Assembly: GCA_945910005.1 (NCBI GenBank)
Contig: OX246740.1
Span: 1,281,293-1,345,292 of the forward strand
DNA: 64,000 nt
From: Isoperla grammatica
Taxonomy: Eukaryota > Arthropoda > Insecta > Plecoptera > Perlodidae
Reading direction: 5' to 3'
The notes beneath the pieces were generated by a model. The model did no database searches. It was given only the letters and a program-made list of their open reading frames with translations, and was not told the origin of the DNA. The position numbers were made by a program, and so were the translations under genes. This document shows, piece after piece, positions 48,101 through 58,700 of the stretch; the first letter of the stretch is position 1; each line of letters opens with the position of its first letter.

Positions 48101-48781
48101 GTCACTCTAGGCCTAGCTTGCTTTACGGGCGCCGCGACGCATCATACCGCAATACACGACGCCGTCCCGTAACGAGGTCTATCGCGTCACTCTAGGCCTA
48201 GCTCGCTTTACGGGCGCCGCGACGCATCATACCGCAATACACGACGCCGTCCCGCAACGAGGTCTATCGCGTCACTCTAGGCCTAGCTTGCTTTACGGGC
48301 GTCGCGACGCATCATACCGCAATACACGACGCCGTCCCGCAACGAGGTCTATCGCGTCACTCTAGGCCTAGCTTGCTTTACGGGCGCCGCGACGCATCAT
48401 ACCGCAACACACGACGCCGTCCCGCAACGAGGTTTATCGCGTCACTCTAGGCCTAGCTTGCTCTACGGGCGCCGCGACGCGTCATACCGCAATACACGAC
48501 GCCGTCCCGCAACGAGGTTTATCGCGTCACTCTAGGCCTAGCTTGCTTTACGGGCGCCGCGACGCATCATACCGCAACACACGACGCCGTCCCGCAACGA
48601 GGTCTATCGCGTCACTCTAGGCCTAGCTTGCTTTACGGGCGCCGCGACGCATCATACCGCAATACACGACGCCGTCCCGCAACGAGGTCTATCGCGTCAC
48701 TCTAGGCCTAGCTTGCTTTACGGGCGCCGCGACGCATCATACCGCAATACACGACGCCGTCCCGCAACGAGGTTTATCGCG

Positions 48782-49850
48782 AGGGTGTTGCCCTAGGCAG
48801 GCAACCTCAATGATTTACGAGCCTCGCACGAGTCACGGGAGCCTTCCCATCCCATTCATTGCTTCGGTCGCAGCTGTCTTACACTGGGTCTTACACTGGT
48901 TCTTACTCTGGCCAGTGTAGCAAAGCGTCTTACACGAGCTAAATAGCCAGTGTTTACACTAGTCTTTTTGTTACAGGCGAACGCCAGAAAATATTTACAG
49001 CGACTCACACGAGTACAAAAGAACGACTAGGTACTGACGCTGACTTAGTCCAAAGTGACGGACAAGCGAACGAAGCTTACGCTTCTTCTAGCACTGTAAA
49101 TATACAATAACTCAACAATAATTCATGATCATCAATAAAGAACAAAACAAGTATAACAGTCGGCTCAACCTGAAGAAACACACGGGGCAGGAGACTACCT
49201 GTTCGATGAAGGGTAGGCGCGAACACTGACAACTCTTCTGCACTCATGTTTTATCCAATGTGCAGTGGTTACTGATCTTACATGGTTTACTTCATGTCAG
49301 CGACTGTACAGTGTACACTGTGCACATTACGTGGTCAAAACAAAATTATCTAAATTATACAAAACTTCAGGAAGTAAAAGCCTGGCTTTCGAAGAAGACA
49401 AAACATAACTAAAAGCGTCCAATTTAAAAATACCGATACCTTACGAAGAAAACAAGATGTTTTGTCATCACATGGTGACTTCTTTGCCTCCCTCACACGT
49501 GCCAGAGGGTATAGCAACGGGGTCTGCTAGAGAAAGATAACTTATTTGTATACTTGAAAATGATAGTTATCAAACATGTTCAGTGTAACATGTGCCAAGG
49601 TTGGTACTGGCCTGCCTAATGACACCGAGTCTAGCCTGTAGCCCTACACAGGAGCCGCCACTGGTATGTATATACATACTGCTGCGATTAGCACGGGTAA
49701 TTCCCTACAGGAAGGATTGGTCTAATGACTGAACTAACAGGCAGTAGCTGCTACGCTTCGATAATGTCAACACTCCACACCATAACGACCGTCTGATCCT
49801 CTGACCCCTTCTGTGGGGCCGGTTCAAGTGATTTTACACGCGTAAGCGGG
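48782..49850. other. Non-coding region right of the satellite
   Basis: No gene seen. It includes the repeated flanking sequence (48874-49029) and an orphan hAT-like terminus on the minus strand (ggagccgccactg, 49651-49663, reading cagtggcggctcc) with no partner end found nearby. Confidence 0.45.
48874..49029 (+). repeat. Satellite-flank repeat, copy 1 (other copy 50185-50339)
   Basis: Begins ctgtcttacactgg-gtcttacactgg (a short internal tandem), then gtgtagcaaagcgtctta, ctaaat, acactag/acactaaag, ttacag, acgccag/aggccatg and ends gtacaaaagaacgact. All blocks are shared in order with 50185-50339; copy 1 has a 12-bp insertion (ttcttactctgg). Confidence 0.75.
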
Positions 49851-49858
49851 ATCAATCT

Positions 49859-49877
49859 CCCCCCCCCCCCCCCCCCC
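49859..49877 (+). repeat. Poly-C tract (C19)
   Basis: Uninterrupted 19 C, followed by gacacacac. Confidence 0.9.
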
Positions 49878-50104
49878 GACACACACATGCGTTGCATTCT
49901 TTCACGATATACGCCAGGGCACTGGCAGTCGATTGAATAACAAAACATGTTTTAAAGATGTATATTTGAAATACATGACGATCATTTAGGGACTGTAGGC
50001 TATGTCACCTAATGATAGGGCAATATTGCTGTACTGCTGCAAAATCCTTTCGAATTCACGAATTGTATTAAAGAGTGTCGCCGCTCTAAAACAAGTCTAC
50101 CCCT

Positions 50105-50122
50105 CCCCCCCCCCCCCCCCCC
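50105..50122 (+). repeat. Poly-C tract (C18)
   Basis: 18 C preceded by ccct. Confidence 0.9.
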
Positions 50123-50184
50123 TTCTGCTAGTAGAGTATTTCCTTCGCATTGACTCTTGACCCAGCACCCTGAGCTTTGCTCGC

Positions 50185-50339
50185 CTGTCTTACACTGGGT
50201 CTTACACTGGCATGTGTAGCAAAGCGTCTTAAAACGAACTAAATCATTGAAAAAATAAAATCTCCTGCACTGCCTACACTAAAGTTTTAATTACAGCCGA
50301 AGGCCATGCAAATATGTTTACTGGTACAAAAGAACGACT
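50185..50339 (+). repeat. Satellite-flank repeat, copy 2
   Basis: See 48874-49029. This copy lies 1.3 kb further right, same orientation, with no satellite units next to it. Confidence 0.75.
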
Positions 50340-52080
50340 TTAGTATAACGTGTAGGATAGGCGAACGTTTGGCTGTGCAAACCGCCTAACTTTTCAAGGA
50401 ATCTCCGCGATGCGTATTATTCCATAGTGCGTAGTTCCCGATGACTCATCAAGTACACAAACTCGACATTCCGACTGAGTGGCTCGCAAGTGGGGACTCC
50501 GCCTCAACCCCAGCCCCAACTCAATGAAATATGGATGGAGACTGCGGGAGCTTTACCCCATTACGTATGCGATGAGGCCATAACAATGTCCACACGAGAA
50601 GCTGATCGTTTGACAATACAAATGGAGACGTTTTCCGCGGTACTCTTCAAATATTGTAAATGTATTATCGGTTTGCTGTGATAATTATTGCCCTTGAATG
50701 AATTATCATTCAGTGGATCCTTGTAGACTACCTGTTTTGACGAAAGGGCACAAGTTTTAATATGTTTAGGATTTTATTTTTCAAGTTTTATTACACCACA
50801 GTAAGCAACACATATACTTCATTCGAATAAAATATCAGTCGCCATTAAGTTTACACCAATTTACACCTTATATGCTCAATGGTATCACTATCCATACCAA
50901 TAAAGATAACAATAAACTAACAGTAGGGTAATAATAATACGACAAATAATTTCAGAAGCGCAAAATAATAGTTAGAAACCGAAATTTTAAAAACCAAAAT
51001 AACATTATTTTATTTCCTCGGTTATTTTTTTAGACAATTTTAAAGCATTAGAAATCACTGCTCGATGGAATATGTGGACATCCTTCAAAATTCAGTTGCA
51101 GCTTAGTGAAGACCTACGGTGTGGATGTATTATGCGAGTTATAAGAATTGTTTGTATAGCCGTAACAAGTAAGGTTGAAGACCTTGACACCGACAAACAC
51201 AATTATGTAAAGAAACTGAGAATATTACGTGAGGCGAGTCATAAGAATGTAATAACAGGTTGCCAGAGAAGATAATGAGTTTACGACCTTCGATGTTAAT
51301 GCTCCCGAAACTACACACTACTAGAAAGCTCGCGACATTACTATACTATAGAGCCGTGTCTACATTATGGGCGTGGACGGGCGCAGGCCTTTTATTATTT
51401 ATTAATTAATTCCCATTAGGCTAATTAATTCAGGCCGCAGCGAGCGTTCATTAAAGAGGCAACTAAACGGATTTTAAGGGGCTCGTGAATAAGAATCAAA
51501 ACACGTTTTGTTATGTATATCCGAGTTTAATTCACCACGTGACGCTCAGGTGGGAGGTAAAGTTCCTCGGAAGGGGAAAAAGAGGGGGATAATACAAGTG
51601 ATATGTTCTCAATCATATCATAACAATAGACCCGAAAGCGGTTCTAACGATGCACCTTGATACGTTGAATACCCGGAACACACTGTATTCTATCTAGTCA
51701 CCCAACAATAAAATAGGCAACCAACTTTACATGAATTATGAATAAAAGTTAACCAAACCCAGGCGATCGTTAAAACGTATGTATGGCCTTGTATGCGTGT
51801 TTAGGTTGTAGGAGTGTTTTGTTTTGTTTTTGGTCACACCAGAACGTGCCCGGCCGACGTCGTTCCTAAAGTCGTCGAAATGTACGGGTGTTGCATCGTA
51901 ACACATGCACAGTTACACGCACACGCTGCTATGTGATGTGGTCGGGCAATGTTCCGGGCAAGAGCCGACTTCCTTTGTTTCAAGTGGGAAGTATGCGTGG
52001 GTGGATACACACCTGAGTGACGCAGGAACAGGAGGAAGTTGGAACAAAACAAGTACAACAGAAGATTTACGTTCGAATAG
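50340..52080. other. Non-coding region, no gene recognised
   Basis: AT-rich; short open frames at 50490-50681 and 51072-51275 show no recognisable features. Confidence 0.45.
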
Positions 52081-52180
52081 GTACCGTATGGAACCAAGGG
52101 ACGTGGGTTCGAATCACGTCACAAATAATAAGCGAAGTGGCGTATACAGGGGGCGAAGCCAACCCCCCCCCCCCCCCCCC
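52075..52180 (+). mobile_element. tRNA-like B box, hAT-like terminus and C18 tract
   Basis: gggttcgaatcac (52105-52117) is a perfect B-box core in an acgtgggttcgaatcacgt hairpin. About 20 bp later comes agtggcgtatacaggggg (52137-52154), which resembles the start of many hAT termini (CAGTGGCGTA...CAGGGGG, first base changed), then C18 at 52163-52180. No matching right end was found, so the hAT call is weak; the SINE-like B box is firmer. Confidence 0.4.
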
Positions 52181-52693
52181 ACAACCCAAAAAAACTGGGT
52201 CTACAATAAATGCACGGCACATAAATCATCATTAATCAATCATACTTGACACTTACTGTTAGTGCAATAAAATCAAACATCAATGATATCCTCAAAGAAC
52301 CTGGTGAAGTTATCCCATTCAGCAGACAACCTGTACTCTCCCCCGGGCTGAGACAAGACATGAGCTTCGTACCGTTGACCGTGGCGGGGTCAAGCGTGGC
52401 GAAGGCTCACTTCAATGCGTAATAGCTTGAACAAGCGACCAGACACTCGGCCAGACAGTGGCTATTGTCATCATCATCACTCATCAAAGTCACTCAGTAC
52501 ATTACATAATATAATACACTACGGTGCGAATGTCCTCAACGATCATCCTATACAGAAATATAAGATTGGTAATTCTCTGTTCGATATATTACGTTAAATG
52601 TCTTATCGAAAAGCAATGAATATTTGTTGTTGTTTTGATACAGTACACCATACACCGGCCTAAAAGACAAAGGTAACCATTACTCACTCACGT

Positions 52694-52705
52694 CCCCCCC
52701 CCCCC
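52694..52705 (+). repeat. Poly-C tract (C12)
   Basis: 12 C preceded by cgt. Confidence 0.85.
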
Positions 52706-53022
52706 TGACGGAATGAGGTCCTACCCCTACCCCCACCTCCGAAGTCATTAGACCTAACGGTTCAGACGTTGTCTGGGTACGTTGTCCAATACCAAACCAA
52801 GCAATCGAATATTATGCACTCATAAACCCATAGGGTTGAAGGCCGTACATGTCCATACAAAGCGGTGCTATGAATGTACGCCCCCGCCGGGATACGAACG
52901 CAAGACAGTCAGTCGATCGCGGGGAACGCCCAACCCTAATGGACATCCTGAACCCGTCATCCACTGTGATGTATTGACAGTCGGCCAAGGAAACGAGACA
53001 GATCTGACGCAGTTTCGACGCT

Positions 53023-53310
53023 CCGCCCTTATGCACGTGATCTCTGCTTCCCGTACCCGCGGTCGCGAGTACCCGTCAATTGTCTGCACTCTGCACCCGC
53101 CCTTATGCACGTGATCTCTGCTTCCCGTACCCGCGGTCGCGAGTACCCGTCAATATGTCTGCACTCTGCACCCGCCCTTATGCACGTGATCTCTGCTTCC
53201 CGTACCCGCGGTCGCGAGTACCCGTCAATATGTCTGCACTCTGCACCCGCCCTTATGCACGTGATCTCTGCTTCCCGTACCCGCGGTCGCGAGTACACGA
53301 GTACGCGTCA
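53023..53310 (+). repeat. 75-bp minisatellite, about four units
   Basis: The anchor cgccctt occurs at 53024, 53098, 53173 and 53248 (74, 75 and 75 bp apart). Units are nearly identical apart from a 2-bp difference in the first (tcaattgtct against tcaatatgtct). The last is interrupted near 53297 (tacacgagtacgcg). The period of 25 codons keeps several frames open on both strands (53080-53400 plus, 53105-53314 plus, 53029-53298 minus), each giving a 25-residue repeat (for example CTRPYARDLCFPYPRSRVP). CpG-rich, with ccgcgg and tcgcga sites. Simultaneously open frames on both strands argue against a gene. The upstream stretch 52889-52901 carries a minus-strand B-box-like motif. Confidence 0.85.
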
Positions 53311-54847
53311 ATGAGTGTGACTGCACGCAGACACTTCTATGCGCGCTCATCATCGCATGCCTCACCGTTACGCGCGAGGGAAAAGAAAACACAAGTGTAA
53401 GAACCTGTTGTGAGTAGTCGTTTGCAAAAGATTCATTAGGAGAATACATAACTGGCTCGGCAAGAGCTGCAGTCGAGGTGGGCGTAGGCCACGACTTTGA
53501 ATGTATAAATAAATGTACAGGTAGTGAACCGTTAGACTTACTTACTTACGGTACCTCAACTTGTCTGGGGATTGAAAGTGTGGCGCGAATCGAAAATCAA
53601 TACCGTTTGCCAAGTGCTTCCTTACCGCTCCACCGCGGATTTAAGAGATCAAGGCGGGTAAACCTGATAAATATAAAAACTGAGAGCTATAAAGTTACGC
53701 TGCAATGTTCTGTTGTTACAGAGTTGGGGAATTATCAATTATTCGGTCACTCACTGGACAATGGTTTGTAAATATGGAACGAGTCTTACTGACACAATAC
53801 TGGGCCTATTCTACACATATAAATAACACCTCCGTAGCTTGATGTTCTGATTACTCGACGTACACTCGCCGACGTAAGTAGGTACGTCAAGGGTCGGACA
53901 TAACATTTCTTTACTCTGTAACTACTCTCCTGCTATTATTTCTTGGCTAAAACCACTTTCGAATCATTATATAGTTTAGTTTTTTTTAGGGGGGAAACGG
54001 AGTAACAGATGGAAGAAGTAAGGAAGGAGAAGAAGAAAAAGAAGAGACATGATAGGTCTGGCAAGTCGACGTTAGCAAACTATATGTCCAAGAAAATTTG
54101 GGGCTAACCACTCCCTGACCCGATTTATTTTGAAAACAGGTGTGTGAGAATATATATCCTACTACTAATATATATCCTAGGGTAAAGCATATCGGACCAA
54201 AACTAAGTGCAGACGAGTTGTTTCGTTCTTTCGTCTACCCTCGATTTACTATGTCACATAGCTTTGTCACTCAACTCAGCCACAGACTTCTCCTCGCCAA
54301 CTATTTGTCTCAGACAAGCCGATGACGTCATCAACGAAATTCATATGGCTCCCCAAACCCTAGTGTTTTTTTTTTGTAACGTAAACAACCAAACCCGCCG
54401 AGAAATCGTAGACATCAGTCTCGCGTATAAAAATAAAAACACTTAACTTCCTCGGAAGCTTTGTTATTAGATTGCTTTCGTAGAACTAGAATCCCCCTCC
54501 CCCCCCCCCCCCCCAACCCCACGACGGGAATAATTTTCATAAAAACGTCAACTACAGAATAAATTAAGTAATAAGGAAAGTGAGTATAATCGAGTAACTC
54601 TTTTCGGAGTAGGGAGGGGGCTTTACTGAAATTAGCCCCCGGGTGAGTCACTTGGAATAATTGCTCCACACATCACAACGACTGCGTGCATTATATTTCG
54701 ATCCACTACCCTGAAACCCTCTACGTTATTATTATACGGGCCGACCCATGAACCAATGTATAATAATACCGCAAATCGCGAGACCCATTACGGCCGCGAG
54801 ACATTGTTATAAAAACGTCGGCTCATTTTGTGTTGCGACGGCTGCAG
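53311..54847. other. Non-coding region, no gene recognised
   Basis: Includes a 97-codon frame (53478-53771) with no recognised domain, a purine-rich stretch at 54009-54050, a TGACGTCA palindrome at 54323 and the C16 tract at 54499-54514. Confidence 0.4.
54499..54514 (+). repeat. Poly-C tract (C16)
   Basis: 16 C preceded by ccccct. Confidence 0.9.
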
Positions 54848-55012
54848 CTTTCATTGGGCCGCTTATTAGCAGGCGACCCATTTATCAATAAGGTCATTAG
54901 CGACATCAACATCAAACCGGATGAACAATACTTTCATTGGGCCGCTTATTAGCAGGCGACCCATTTATCAATAAGGTCATTAGCGACATCAACATCAAAC
55001 CGAATGAACAAT
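54848..55012 (+). repeat. Tandem duplication, two 83-bp units
   Basis: Unit 1 (54848-54930) and unit 2 (54931-55012) both begin ctttcattgggccg. They differ by one substitution (aaccggatg against aaccgaatg) and at the very end. Near identity indicates a recent event. Confidence 0.9.
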
Positions 55013-55049
55013 CGCACTACCTACTGGCTACGTAGGATGCACTGTTTTA

Positions 55050-55538
55050 TGCAGGATCAGTGGCGGATCCAGGGGGGGAGGCGGTAGGGGCGATCGCCCC
55101 CCCCCCCCCTTAATTCTTGAAAAGCTAATTTTGTTCTATAGTGAATATGTTAAAAAACACCAGAAATATCGATGTTTTCTTGCGTTTATGATTTCTCCAC
55201 TCACTGCTTGCATGTGATTTGTAGGGTCGTCTATTTTTCTATTCTTTTAACAGTTGTTTAATCCATAAAGACCAGTTTGACTCTCTTAAAGTGTATTTGG
55301 AAAAGTATATTATCAACTCCCATATTTTACCTCCTTCCAAGGCTTATTTTAGTGCGCCACTGAAAAAAAAAAAAATACCATCTCTAAAACCATTAAAACA
55401 CGTTTTTGAAAAAAATGATTCAACAAATTTTTCCCTACGGGGCTAAGCTGGGGGCCGCGCCTCCCAGACCCCCCGGCGTTGCGCCGCCTAAGTCACCCCC
55501 CTCCTTGTAGAGGGCCTGGATCCGCCCCTGTGCAGGAT
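55050..55538 (+). mobile_element. hAT-like non-autonomous element (55058-55530) with 8-bp TSD
   Basis: The left end (cagtggcggatccaggg, 55058) and right end (reverse complement of cctggatccgcccctg, ending 55530) form a terminal inverted repeat with one mismatch over the first 15 bp. The 8 bp just outside are identical: tgcaggat at 55050-55057 and 55531-55538. An 8-bp target duplication plus CAG/G TIR ends is diagnostic of the hAT superfamily. The 473-bp interior has a C13 run near the left end (55097-55109), an AT-rich middle with no long frame, and a GC-rich subterminal part (about 55440-55520). Non-autonomous; transposase must come from elsewhere. The intact TSD implies a fairly recent insertion. 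Confidence 0.9.
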
Positions 55539-55689
55539 CCGCTCGTGCTATACCGACTTGGTCTTTAATTTATATTTTAGTAAGTGAAAAACTGATTAGC
55601 CAACAACTTAATGATTCCACCTAGCTGGAAGATTAGACTAACAGGGAATAGAGGGACAGATAATTGGGAGCAATGCCAGAAGGCTAATC

Positions 55690-55790
55690 GCAATAACTCC
55701 TTCAGACTGGATTGTCATTGCCGGTAATAGAACCCGCGACCTCTCAGATTAGAGTATCACGTGACAACCTATGTATCGGCATCCTATCGT
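55690..55790 (-). mobile_element. tRNA-like SINE fragment, minus strand
   Basis: On the minus strand gcgggttctattacc (B box, about 55721-55735) follows an A-box-less head (cataggttgtcacgtga). The upstream half is weak; other fragments of this kind occur in the window. Confidence 0.4.
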
Positions 55791-58700
55791 TCAACACCCA
55801 ACCCTGTTCAAGTGACGTAAACCCACACATGTGGCTTAGATAGGCGGGTGATTCATGGAAGCCGAGGTTATTTCAGATAAACAGATAAGCAAGTGTTTTT
55901 GAAATACACTGTGTAAGTACATGGCGCAATGGGGGCTGGAAAGAAGTAACTGTGCAGGGGTAGCTAAACAACGATTTGAGGGCATTAGTCTACGCATAGG
56001 GGACTGACAACCACGGCGGGTGCAGGGAGGTATGTATACTCGGTCACTAGATAATCGTATTCTTCAACCAGTGAGTCTCGAAGAGCAGCGGGGGAGTGGG
56101 TAGCGTTGACGTGATGTTTTTCGAAAATTCAAAGTACAATTCAAAAACGTGTTTACAAATCTACAATGTCAATGTACTTCAAATGTGATTGTAAACTGTT
56201 TCGTGTTTATTTCAATTGTTACCTTGCATTTGTAAGATATTGAACGAACAAGTAGGGCAAAACTGCATTTATTTCGCCTGTATTTAATAATTATTCCTAC
56301 AGTAAGTAGGTTGTACACTACAAGTGATAGCATATTATAATATTGGCGCACGCGCCAATATTTCGAAGAGGACAAGACCAGTTCACAATCAACGTCTTTA
56401 AAACCGACGCACCGCACATGGATATTTCAGGACAGAGAACTTGGGTTGGAATAAAAAACGAAGAAAAAGCTCTTATTAGTCGGTCGTCTTAAATTCCACA
56501 TATAACTTGGGTGCAAAACTTGTTCGACCCGTTCAATAAAAATACACTCCACGTTTGGCATTAATTAGCTCACTAGTAATCGAGTTTTATGGCTTGGTGA
56601 GACTATTACCAAAACACAAATTCATGATTTTAATTTTCAAAGATCAGGAAATATGACTCGGAATCTAGTTCGTGAAAACCGGAACTCGTAGAGCGGCAGA
56701 AATGATCACCGAAGACCTAATATTAGATACCAAACTCCAAAGCAATCAAGTTTTTAGTAAACCAATGCAAATAACGTGCAGTCATTGAAACATGCTTCTT
56801 TGTTGTGAAAATGCCAAGCTCGTATTGAAGCATACAAAACAGATAACAACGAAGCCTACTCTTACCAAGAAGGTTAAATGGGTACGACGACTACGAGTCC
56901 CCACAGAAGAGGTGCCTAGTACACAAAGATGACGTAATTTAAAATTTAAATTTTGAAATTAGGTAATGCTGGGAATCAGACAATTTACGCATTAATGAAT
57001 TTGCCCGATTTCATCCACACCATAAATAGAAGTGTTTGAAAATTATCTCTCGATATTGACTGTGTAAATCCAAAATGTTGTATTATATTAATATTTAAAA
57101 TGGCATTTCAAAGATGAGACCAAAAAGCCAAAGAACCACTATCAGCCTTCGGTACATGCCAATTGATAGCCACAAAGAAGCTGGGCACACAACAGACTTT
57201 AGATGTGTATCAGTACAGGTTTTCGCCAGTCGAGTGTGTGGTGTGGCTCTTCCGCAAAGATGGTCGATTGCCTGGTAAACACTCCGAGGTTGATTGCTTG
57301 CGTTGACCAATGAAGCGTTCCAGAACATCGCCTCCCACACAACACAACAGAACGCAGAGCAAAGCTTCGATCATATCTTGGAAACGTCATCAACCAACAA
57401 TCGTCATCGTCATCAACATTCATTAAAAGAGACATACGAGCACTGAAATTGTTTGATTACACATAAATCAAAGGCTCTTTTAATCACTTTCCAAATGCAG
57501 ATATAGCCCAAGTGCTTAGTAAGTACTACGTTTAAATATCTAATTCTGCAATGATTATTCTCTCCAAAACATTGACTTGATTTGAGTTCTTAAAAGACAC
57601 ACAAAATTTGCAGAATTCTCAGGGGTTTGAAATTTGAAGCTGTGTTGGACGCAGTTGATGGAAGTTTTTAAGACACGATTGTCAGTAGGTTGCAGATGTC
57701 CCAAGGCAGAATTTGACAAGCTTGTAGCCAACCTAATTAATTGCCCGTGACAGTATACCCCATTGCACCTTGGGACTAATAACAGAAAAGGCCCTTGCAT
57801 GCTTGGAGGGCTGTAAAATAATCAAGCAGTCCCTCCAGGCTAGGAAGTAAAATACAACATAAAACATTTAACTATCAGGTCCCCAATCAAGTACGCAAAC
57901 ACCCCATGGTTTGTTAAATTATGCAATTTGTTATTGACATACTAAAAACTTCACATTCCTCGTAGCAACAGTAGAACCTAACAATTTGTTAAAAAGTGCA
58001 TGCAAGTGCAACCCTTGAACTTGAGGTAACTCGGTTCAAAAGAGAGCCTTCTTTCAAAACAAAAATTTCGTAATCAGCTTTAACTTTTAAGACATTCTAA
58101 ACTGAAAAGGGATATCGTATAGATACGAGACTGTTGATCTATAATCTATAGGAGAGATATAGATAAGAGACTCGAAACCTCAAGAGAAAGAATAACCGAA
58201 GCCCAGGCCCAAGTGAAGAACAAACGTAGACCTATCCTCAAGGGTATATACTGATATCAATGCATGAAACACATGTCTAATAAATGTAAAACCCATCGTT
58301 GTTATGGTGGGTTTCATCAAAGGTGTTGGCACAAACTTAATTTCCCCTGATGATTCGGGTAAGACGAGCTACGTATAAGGGCATAGGCCTAATTAACTCC
58401 CAACGCCGGTTAGAGTGCGCTTGCTCCTTGCATCACGGATCCACATCAATACTGTAATTACTAGGTCTCAACTTCTGAAGGGCTGTATTACTTGCATGGG
58501 TATATATTAATAACTTTCATTACATCCACCCATTCCATTGAAGTGACGACAGGATATGACGAATGACAAGAGCTCTAAACAAGTCGCACTCGCGCAAGTT
58601 ACAAAAGGCTAAATGTGTGGGGTCGTGAGTTGCGATGTACACTCGACGCATAAGACAACGGGAGCTGGCATAGACCTTCACCATAACATTTATTCTGCAC

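Larger units (their letters stand above)
31874..48781 (+). repeat. 85-bp satellite DNA array, ~199 units, 16.9 kb
   Basis: Head-to-tail array of an 85-bp unit (reference unit 32055-32139, starting gctttacgggcg). The first unit (31874-31969) is 96 bp. It is followed by 197 units of 85 bp and a last unit truncated after 67 bp, where the sequence switches to gagggtgttg. Unit starts measured at 32221, 34431, 36386, 38171, 39106, 41741, 46246 and 48541 (gcttg anchor) differ by exact multiples of 85, so no net indel accumulates over 16.6 kb. The unit is 52/85 G+C (61%) with 13 CpG, against an AT-rich flank. Frequent variants are gcgcc/gcgtc, caatac/caacac and gtcccgc/gtctcgc; nearly all others are single substitutions. 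It contains the palindrome ctaggcctag. Because 85 is not a multiple of 3, frames rotate and close within 255 bp, so the open frames at 31864-32130 and 36129-36380 are not genes. Satellites of this kind mark heterochromatin, centromeric or subtelomeric regions, but location is not shown here. Not a family I recognise. Confidence 0.97.

Noticed and set aside
31970..48714. CENP-B-box-like motif on the minus strand of the unit (tcgttgcgggac)
   Set aside because: The TTCG part is altered and the spacing between the TCG and CGGG parts is one that does not fit the 17-bp consensus.
31874..48781. CRISPR-like repeat array
   Set aside because: There are no unique spacers; the whole 85-bp unit repeats, and the surroundings are eukaryotic repeat DNA.
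49651..49663. hAT terminus on the minus strand
   Set aside because: Only one end is visible, with no partner or target duplication, so no element was annotated.
54018..54116. Short frame containing RSGKSTLANYMSKK, resembling a P-loop
   Set aside because: The upstream Gly of a Walker A motif is absent, a stop lies just upstream in frame and another at about 33 codons; too short to support an ATPase exon.
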